DNA from: Aurantiochytrium sp. KH105
Lineage: Eukaryota > Sar > Bigyra > Thraustochytrida > Thraustochytriidae
DNA length: 64,000 bases
NCBI GenBank assembly: GCA_003116975.1
Contig: BGKB01000141.1
Coordinates: forward strand, 1 to 64,000
Direction: 5' to 3'
Shown here: positions 40,601 through 49,600 of the stretch, one piece after another
Layout of the letters: every line of letters starts with the position of its first letter
Position numbering within the stretch: position 1 is the stretch's first letter
The notes under the pieces: generated by a model
Seen by the model: only the letters and a program-made list of their open reading frames with translations
Databases searched by the model: none
Told to the model about the DNA's origin: nothing
Program-made: the position numbers and the translations under genes

Positions 40601-43600
40601 GTCTTGTGGCCTACTACATTGCCAAAGATGGTTCCCGAAGCGACAACGAACGCAGCAAGCTTGCCGCATCAATTCATGACGCTCTTGCGAACGAGCTGCC
40701 TGCCTTCATGGTTCCCTCGGCATTTGTTGATCTTGAGAGCTTTCCGCTCACGGCAAACCACAAGGTTGATCGACGCAGTCTTCCTGCGCCAATGCCATCG
40801 CGTGGCACGTCTTCGCATCAAGCACAAGAAGACAGCGACGACGCAGCCTCGCTGTCGCAGACGACATCAAATCTGAGACTTCAGGTGAAAGGCACACAAG
40901 ACAGCTCCCGTGGTGAAACTGGGGGCGGAGATCGCGCGGCACGCGCTGCCACTGAGTCCCGCAGCAAGTACAGTGCGCTTGTCGATAACATGTGGTCCAC
41001 CTTTTGTGAAGCTCTTAGCATGAGCCAACAAGACATGGTGCGTGCGAGTCCGCGAAGTCTGCACTTTTACGAAGCTGGAGGTGACTCGCTTGGTGCAGGG
41101 CGCGTCACGGCGCAAATGAGTCGTCTTTTACATACCGACATTCCCGTTTCCCTCTTGTACAAGTTCCCTCGTCTGGAAGCGTACTGTCACGCTGCTGCAA
41201 CCAGTGCATCGTCTCCGAGCTCTGCACGAATCAATATTCCTGCGGTATCATCGCCTCCTTCCTCCGCCTCATCCTCTGAGAATTTTGGCATGGGCATTTT
41301 ACAGGAAGCAGACGAGCACGATCTGGCCCTGGCGGCTCCAGTAAGCGAAAAACAGGCCTCGTATAATGAAGAGTCGCTTTGGCTTGTGTGCCAGGCACAG
41401 ACAGAGATGGCCAGTCGAGCATACAATGTCTCCTTTTCGTGCAAATTGGCACCTGGACACAGCTTTGACGCCGCCAAGATGCGCCGAGCTCTTGTGCGAA
41501 TCACGCGCGACAATGAGGCCCTCCGAGCCACATACGTTCCAGCCTCCCGAGCGGACGCTACAGTGGACCGTATCATTCTACCCGCGGGGAACGATGACCA
41601 AGACTGCTCAGCGCTTATTGACATGGCTGAATCGACCTTGGATGTCGCGATCGAGTCCGATATCAAGCAATGGCTCGAAAAGGAAACATATGCTCCCTTT
41701 GATCTTGCCAAGGGCCCATTGTTGCGAGTCCGTCTTGCCAATCTTCGTGCTACCGCAAGCGGAGGAAATAGCGAGGCATGGGAAGGTCGGCAGATTTTTC
41801 TCGTCGTCGTGCATCATATCGTCACTGACCTTTGGAGCATGGTGCTTTTGCTTGACCGGCTCATGGACGCCTACCGGGATGATGATCCTGCGTCATCACA
41901 TGAGAATGGTGCCTACACGTACAGCCACTTTATTGCGACCCAACACAATCTCGTGCACGGTGAGCGCGGAAAGCGTTTGCTTGACTTTTGGATGCGTGAG
42001 CTGAGCAGTCTCCGCGACGAAGACGCGAGGGACTCCCTCGATCTCTTGTTCGATCGACCCCGGCCTGCGGTCAAGTCTTTTCGAGGAGCGGCCATTCGCT
42101 TCGAGCTCGATCGCAATGTCACTAAACAGCTTCTTGGCATTTGCTCCAAGACAAGCTTCACGCTCTCGGTGATTTTGCTCTCTTGCTTTAGCATTCTCCT
42201 TCGATCGTTTGCAGGAAGCAACCAGGTTCAGGTCGGAGTTCCAACCGCAGGACGCTGGCGTGAGGAATTTGAGCATCTCATCGGCTACTTTGTCAATCCT
42301 ATTGTCGTGCGGACCGACCTCGCGGGAGATCCTACTCTAGTGCAGCTTTGGAACCGCGTTGCAGCGGTCATGCTGCGAGGTCTTGATAACCAAGCGCTTC
42401 CGTTTCCCGTCCTTGCGGAGCAGCAGGCGCAGTCTGGGGCAACTCGTACCGGAGGGAGTAGCGGAGAAAATCCACTCTTTAGCGTTGCCTTTGTGCTGCA
42501 ACGTCCGCACGTGCAGCGCCCGGGCTTGGCCAAGTCCCTTCTTGGATTCGACGGCGTGAAACTCAACTTTGGCGATGGCGTCCCTCTCATGGAATCGCTG
42601 AGCTGTCCGCATAGGCACGCCCAGTTCGACCTTACCCTCATGTTGTGTCTCGAGGACGGCCAGCTGGCGGGATCAATGCAATACAGCACCGACGTTTTCA
42701 AGGACGAGTCCATAGCTCGCCTCGTGTCCGGTTTGGAACGTATCGTAACGCATGTTGCCGCCGCAGACCCAGAGCGTACGCACATTTCCGACATCCGTTT
42801 GCTCGCTGACGAAGAGCGCGCGCGGGTTTTGACCGAGTTCAACTCAGCGAGAACCAGTGGCCCACCTGCCGGGGCTACGGCAACGGTCCATGCTCTTGTC
42901 GAGGCCCAGGCAGCACGCACACCGGACAAGATTTGCATTGAGACCCCGACACTTTCGCTGACATATCAAGAGCTCAATCGAAGGTCGAATCGCCTCGCTA
43001 ACTTTTTGCGCTTTGCAGGTGTCCGACGAGAGAGCCTTGTTCCTGTCTTTCTCTCTCGCAGTGCCCATCTCATCGTGGTCTGGCTAGCTATCCTTAAAGC
43101 TGGCGGCGCTGTCATGCCCCTTGACCCCAAGTACCCTGCCGAGCGTGTGCGCGGCATGCTCGAGGACGCCGACTCGTCTCTCGTCATCACCGAGGAGGCT
43201 CTCCTTGGCGGCATTCCTTCGAGCTTTTCGGGAAGAAGAGTGGTCATCGATCGCGACTGGGACCAAGTCATCTCTCTGGCGAGCGATGCCAAGGTTAGCA
43301 CCTCGGATCACACAAGCAAGCAACTCGCGTACGCTATATTTACCTCGGGTTCCACTGGAAAGCCCAAAGGAGTCCTCCTCGAACATGCGGGCCTTTTGAA
43401 CTATATTCGCTGGCATCTCGAGTACTATCAAATGACGCCCGATGATCGCGTCTTCGCCTGCGCTGGTCTTGCCTTCGACGCGGCCATGGCGGATACTTGG
43501 CCCACGCTTGCCGTCGGCGCCTGCCTGGTACCTGTCACCGACTCCGATATTAGCGTCGTTGCACCACGACTCTTGGACTGGATTGCTGAGAAAAAGGTGA

Positions 43601-46600
43601 CGATGGGTTTTCTAACAACCCAGCTCTGCGAAATGGTCCTGGAGGAAGACACGGAGAATCCTCGCGATAATCTCGGGTCACTCCGCCTCCTCTATACAGG
43701 TGGAGATCGGCTTCACTTTGGTGCCCGCAAGGATGCGCCGTATCGTCTTGTCAACATCTATGGACCGACAGAGACGACCATCAATGCCACCATGACTACG
43801 GTCCCGCCAGGGATGCGCGAGCCTCCAAGCATTGGAAAGCCTGCTTCTGGGGTAGTTTGCCTCGTGCTTGATCAAGAACACCTTACGCCGCTGCCAGTAG
43901 GAGTGTATGGCGAGTTATTTATTGCTGGTGAGCAGGTCGGTCGGGGATATTTTAACCTTCCCAAGCTCACAAAGGAGCGTTTTCTACCGGTCCCGGCCGA
44001 CCTCGCCATTGACTGTCCATCATTTCTGGGCGATCACCCGCGCATGTACCGCACAGGAGACCTTGTACGCTGGCGCGAGAACGGCCATATCGAGTTCCTT
44101 GGTCGACGAGACACGCAAGTGAAGATTCGAGGCAACCGCATCGAGCTCGTGGCCATCGAGTCTGTTCTCTTGCAACACCCCGCTGTCCGAGAAGCTGTTG
44201 TAGTTGTCAGCGAGCGCGACCGGGACAAGTTTCTCGTTGGCTATGTTGTGCCGCGTGAAGGAGCAGAAGTATCCTCGTCTGCGCTGCGCAAATTTCTTAG
44301 CGCGTCGCTCCCGGCCTTCATGGTGCCAAGTGCGCTCATTTCCATGAAGTCGTTTCCTCTTACGCAAAATCACAAGGTCGATAAGCGCGCGCTTCCAGCG
44401 CCAGGTGCGACCGCTCGTCGAGACAAGAACGCCGAGGGAGCCTCGCGGAGCTCACGGCCACGACGTTTCGACTCAAACTCGACCACAGGCTCACGAACTC
44501 GTCGCGGACCTAGTGATCAGAGCTCGGAGCTTGCTCAGAGCGTTCGCAAAATTTTTGCAGAGAGTCTTGGTCGTCGTCCGGAAGACCTCGAGGACACGAT
44601 GGATTTTTTCGAGGAAGGTGGACACTCGCTCTCTGCGGCGCGCATGATGAGCAGACTTCGTGCTGACTTTGGCGTCGACATGCCTCTGTCCAAATTTCTG
44701 CAGTCACCTACACCTCGCAGCGTCATTCTCTTTGTCGAGTCTGCCAAGGGGAAATCGGCTAGATCCTCAGGGTCCGTGAGCGGGGCGGGTGGGTCGAGCG
44801 CACCTGGGGGTACACGATCGTTGGGGAGAGCGTCGCAAGGGGACTCGCAGTCTTTCTCGTCAGGTGTCTTTTCCATGAAGCAAACCCAGCAAGATTCGCG
44901 CCCTTCGCTCATCTCCTTGCAGCAGAAGCAACAGGCCTCGGCGCGTCCTCAGGGCTCGCTCGTGGGTCAGCTCATGGGCGCCTCAAGCACTACAAAACTT
45001 ATGCCTAGCTCGTTCGTTTCGTCAAGCTACCGTGACAGTGGTATTAGCGAGTGGCTTCAGGAGCGTCGTGCGCCCCCTCTCCGCAGTGAGACACATCGGG
45101 AGCGGGAAGAAGGAGGGACGAGCGACAGCCTTACTTCTGGATCGCAGACATCGTCAGTGCTACGTCGCGTGCGAGAGCAGCAGACACCCACTTCCGACCC
45201 GCGTGGGCATCAATCTTTGCTCTCGCAATTCACATCCGGTGGGTATTCAGACGCTGCTAAATTGCAAACCTCCCGAGACAACGCTCCGGCTGTTCCACTT
45301 TCAATGGCGCACGCATCAATGTGGTCAGGGAGCATGCAAAGCCAACAGGCCCTTCAAGATCGTTTGCGAAAAGCTGCTCAGGCCAGTGAAGCGGGCTCCC
45401 GAGTCAAGGCCCGCGACGAAACACCTGAAGTCTGTGTACTTTCTTACAACCAGCAGTCGCTGTGGTTCATGCACAAGATGGACCCGAAGCGTGTCGACTA
45501 TGTCGTCCATTTGTGCTGCACGATTGAAAGTTTTGCAGAGACGAGCGATTCGAGCGCAAGCAAGGATCTCAATGTCGATTATCTTCGAATTGCTCTTCAA
45601 GGCCTCGTCAATCGCCATCAATCTTTGCGGACCTTGTATGGCGAGGAGAACGGTCTGCCGTATCAAATCATCTACCCTGTTCACCAACCCAAGAGTACTT
45701 TGTCCGCCAACAATACTTTGGCGCAATCCAAAACAGAGCAAGCTGCAAACCCGAGCAAAGTGGACTTCAAGGCAGACCTTTCGCCCGCGACATCGCAGGA
45801 GGACCTCCACAAGGTGCTTCAGGCTGACCTGCACACACCTTGGGACCTCCAGGGAGGTACTCCATTTCGCGCGCGTCTTTATGCAGACAGCGACAAGAAT
45901 CCGGTGCTCTTGCTGACTGCGCATCACATTGCAATGGATGGCTGGTCTCTCGATGTTATCCTCAAGGATCTTGGCGAAATGTACGATGCAGTGACAAAGA
46001 GCGGGGGCATTCTCGAGGCGACGATCTATGAAACACCGCCAGAGTCAACCTTTACCGTCGCCCAGTTTGCCAAGATGCAAAAAGAGGAAATGAATTCGGC
46101 AACCGGCACGCGGCTGTGGAGTTTTTGGCAGCGACAGCTGGCGGGACATGAGGCCTCCTTGGACTTGCCAACGGAGTCGGATCCTGCCGAAAGTGTCCCG
46201 TCGCCGTCACAGTCCGTATCTGACAGCACGGAGGCGACCCGTGATGGCGCATGGTATTTTTTCGATCTCGAGGCGGATTTTTTTGCAAAGCTGCAAGAGA
46301 CGATACGTTTAGAGCGTGCGACGGAGTTCATGGCGCTCGTGGCCTTTTACGCTGGGTTGTTGTACCGCTACACTGGCAAAGAAGACATTTTGATTGGCAC
46401 GCCCATGGCTTGTCGTATGGTGCCGGAACTGGACCGGACCGTCGGCAATATTACCAACATTGTGGTTCTTCGCATGCACGTCAGCAAGGAGGACCACTTT
46501 CGCAGTCTCTTACGTCAGGCGCGGACCGTCGTGCTGGCCGCATTAGAGCATCAGGAGCTCCCTTTTGCGGTTTTGGTGGAAAAGATGGGAAGCCACCGCA

Positions 46601-49600
46601 GCGCAGGGCGCAGTCCGGTCTTCCAGGTCCTTCTGTCCCTGAATCAATCTTTTTCGAGCGAGGACAAGGATTTGCCATCGCTGGCCCGTCTCGAGGCGGG
46701 TGAAAGCGTTCCCGTCGGATCTCGCATGCGCATGCGGCTTCGCAAAGACGTTGTGCAAGAGGCCTCGCCCTACGATTTGCAGCTCATTGTGACAAAGGGC
46801 AACTTGAACGGAGATGCCCTTCGAGCGGGCCTCCAATATAAGACGGCCCTCTTTGCCGAGGAAAGCATTCGCAATCTTGCAGCTCACTTTCAAGCTCTTG
46901 TACGCGGCAGTGCTGAGAACCCGACGCGTCTGTATTGCAGCCTACCTCTCCTCACGGCTCACGAGAAAGAGGTAATTCTTGCTGACTGGAATCGCACGGG
47001 CCAAAAGTTTGACGAGTCCACGTGCGTGCACGTCCTGTTCGAGACATGCGCAGAGAAGAGCCCGCTTGCGACCGCGCTGAGTTGGCGCGGCAGGATTTGG
47101 ACGTATGGCGAGCTCAATGCGCGGGCAAATGTCCTGGCGCGATACCTTCGATACAAATGCCACGTTGAGCCCTCATGCAATGTCGGCCTTTTTTTGGAGA
47201 GATCGCCCAACATGATTTTGGCGATGATGGCAGTTGCCAAGGCGGGGGGCGCCTACGTCCCCATGGATGTTTCCTGGCCGCAGGACCGTCTCGCTTATGT
47301 TTTCAAGGACTCCCACATGCGTGTGCTTCTCTGTGACCGGTCTTCGTTAGGGCTTTTGGAAAAGCTTGATGCTGGAACAGCATCTTCGTTGCCTCTTGTG
47401 GTACCTCTTGACATTCGGTGGGAGCGCATTGCGGGCAAGGTAGAGCGCGCTTTCGGCGGGCGGAGCATGACGAATCTTCCACCTCCAGCATCCTTGTCGT
47501 GGGGTTCTAATGCGCAGCAGTGGCGTGGCTCGCGCAGCACACTGTACATGATCTACACTTCGGGGAGCACAGGTAATCCGAAAGGTGTACTCGTGGAGCA
47601 TCGTTCCATGGTCAATCTTGTCAGCTGGCACATTCGCGAGTACAGCATATCGGCCCGGGATCGCGCCTCGCAGCTCGTGGGCTCAGCCTTTGACCCTGTA
47701 GGCCTGGAAATATGGCCCTTTCTTTCGGCTGGAGCATCGGTTCACTTTGTGGAGGACGAGGAGAAGAAATCCCTCAACGATTTACGCGCCTCTTTGCACG
47801 ATAACCGCATCACGGTGTCGCTACTCCCCACGCCACTTCTCGAAGTATTCCTGCGAACCAAGGCATCGTCAGCTACGCATCACCCTGCTTGGCCTTCAAG
47901 TCTTCGCGTCGTCTATGGCGGCGGCGATAAGCTCCACGTGCCTCGCGAGGTCTTAGCGCGGGTCCCATTCCGTCTTGACAATCACTACGGCCCGTCGGAA
48001 GGTACTGTCATGTGCACCTACTTTGTCACCAATTCGCTGCTTCGTAAAAGAGCTGATTCAACGTCTTCCTCCTCGTCGTCGTCGTCGTCTACCTCGTCTT
48101 CTTCTTTGATACCCGCTGGTCGAAGCAAAGCTGTGCTCTCGCCTTCGATTGGAAAACCTCTCGACAACTTTGCTGCCTTTGTCCTGGATGATTTTCTCGA
48201 GCCTGTGCCCGCGTTGGTTGCTGGAGAACTTTGCATTGCCGGGCCAGGTATCGCGCAAGGCTACTATGGCCGTCCTGATTTGACGCGCGAGCGCTTTGTA
48301 GATATGCCACCAACACTTTTGGAAAGTATTGAGCAATCTCCAACGCTCTCGTATCTCAAAGGTTCGAAACTGTACCGTACCGGGGACCGGGTGCGTTTTC
48401 AGCGCGACGGCAACATTGAGTTCATTGGCCGGGTCGATTTTCAAGTGAAGATTCGCGGCATGCGTGTAGAGCTCGGAGAGATCGAGTCGGTGCTCAAGCA
48501 GCACGACGCAGTTCTCGAAGCATGCGTTCTCGCACGCGAAGACGTCCCTGGTCAGCAGAGGCTTTGCGCTTATGTGGTAGCCGCCTCGCCTTCTGATGGC
48601 GAGGAGGGCTCCTCCTACGGGGAGGTAGAGCGTATTCATTCGCTGCAGAGCCTTGTCAAGGACAAGTTGCCTGCCCACATGGTTCCAGTCGCCTGGGTTT
48701 TTATGAATAAACTGCCTGTCACCGCCAACGGGAAAATTGACCGGCGCGCTCTGCCCGCGCCCACGGAAAGCGAGCATGATGTGCATGGTCAAGCCCTTCA
48801 AGCGGTTGTCCCGCCGCGGTCCAAAGAAGAGGTCATGATCGCCGCGCTTTGGAAGGAGACTCTAGGCCTGCAGTCGATCAGCATCCACGACAACTTTTTC
48901 GACCTTGGAGGACATTCACTTGCTGCAACACAGCTTCTTGCCATGGTTCAAGAGAATCTCAAGGTAGACTTGCCAATATCGGTGTTTTTTGCTGACCCAT
49001 CTATCGAGGGCATGGCGGCAGCTGTAGCCGCGCGTAATGGATCTTCAGGGGATGGACTTCGCGACGGCGCGACGCCCACACCAGAGACCGCAGACGCCTT
49101 GCTCGGCTTCGACCCGGAGGTCGAGTGTACCCTCGACGAAGACGTTGTTCCCTCAGCAACGAGTGTCTTCGACCCGGACATGGCCCAGACATGGTCGCGC
49201 ATTTTCGTCACAGGAGCGACTGGATTCTTGGGGGCCTTCTTTGTCCACCAAGTCCTTGAGACTCTCGCAGAGTCAAAACCGGAACTGACGATTCTCTGTC
49301 TCATTCGAGCTGACAGCGACGCGATCGCGATCGCACGCCTGCGCGAGGCACTTCTCCAGTTCAATCTTTATAACGAGGAGACAATGCCAAGCATGGGGAG
49401 CTTTGAGGATTCTCATTTGGACTGGACTGACTCGAACGGCTCAGGAGGAATGTCGTCGCGGCATCATATTCTCGTTGTGCGTGGCGACTTGGGCCAAGCA
49501 CGCTTTGGCATGCCCGAGCGCGACTTTGTACGCTTTGCGCAGGAGCTGGACGTGATCGCTCACGCGGGAGCCTACGTCCACGCGTGGTATCCATACAAGC

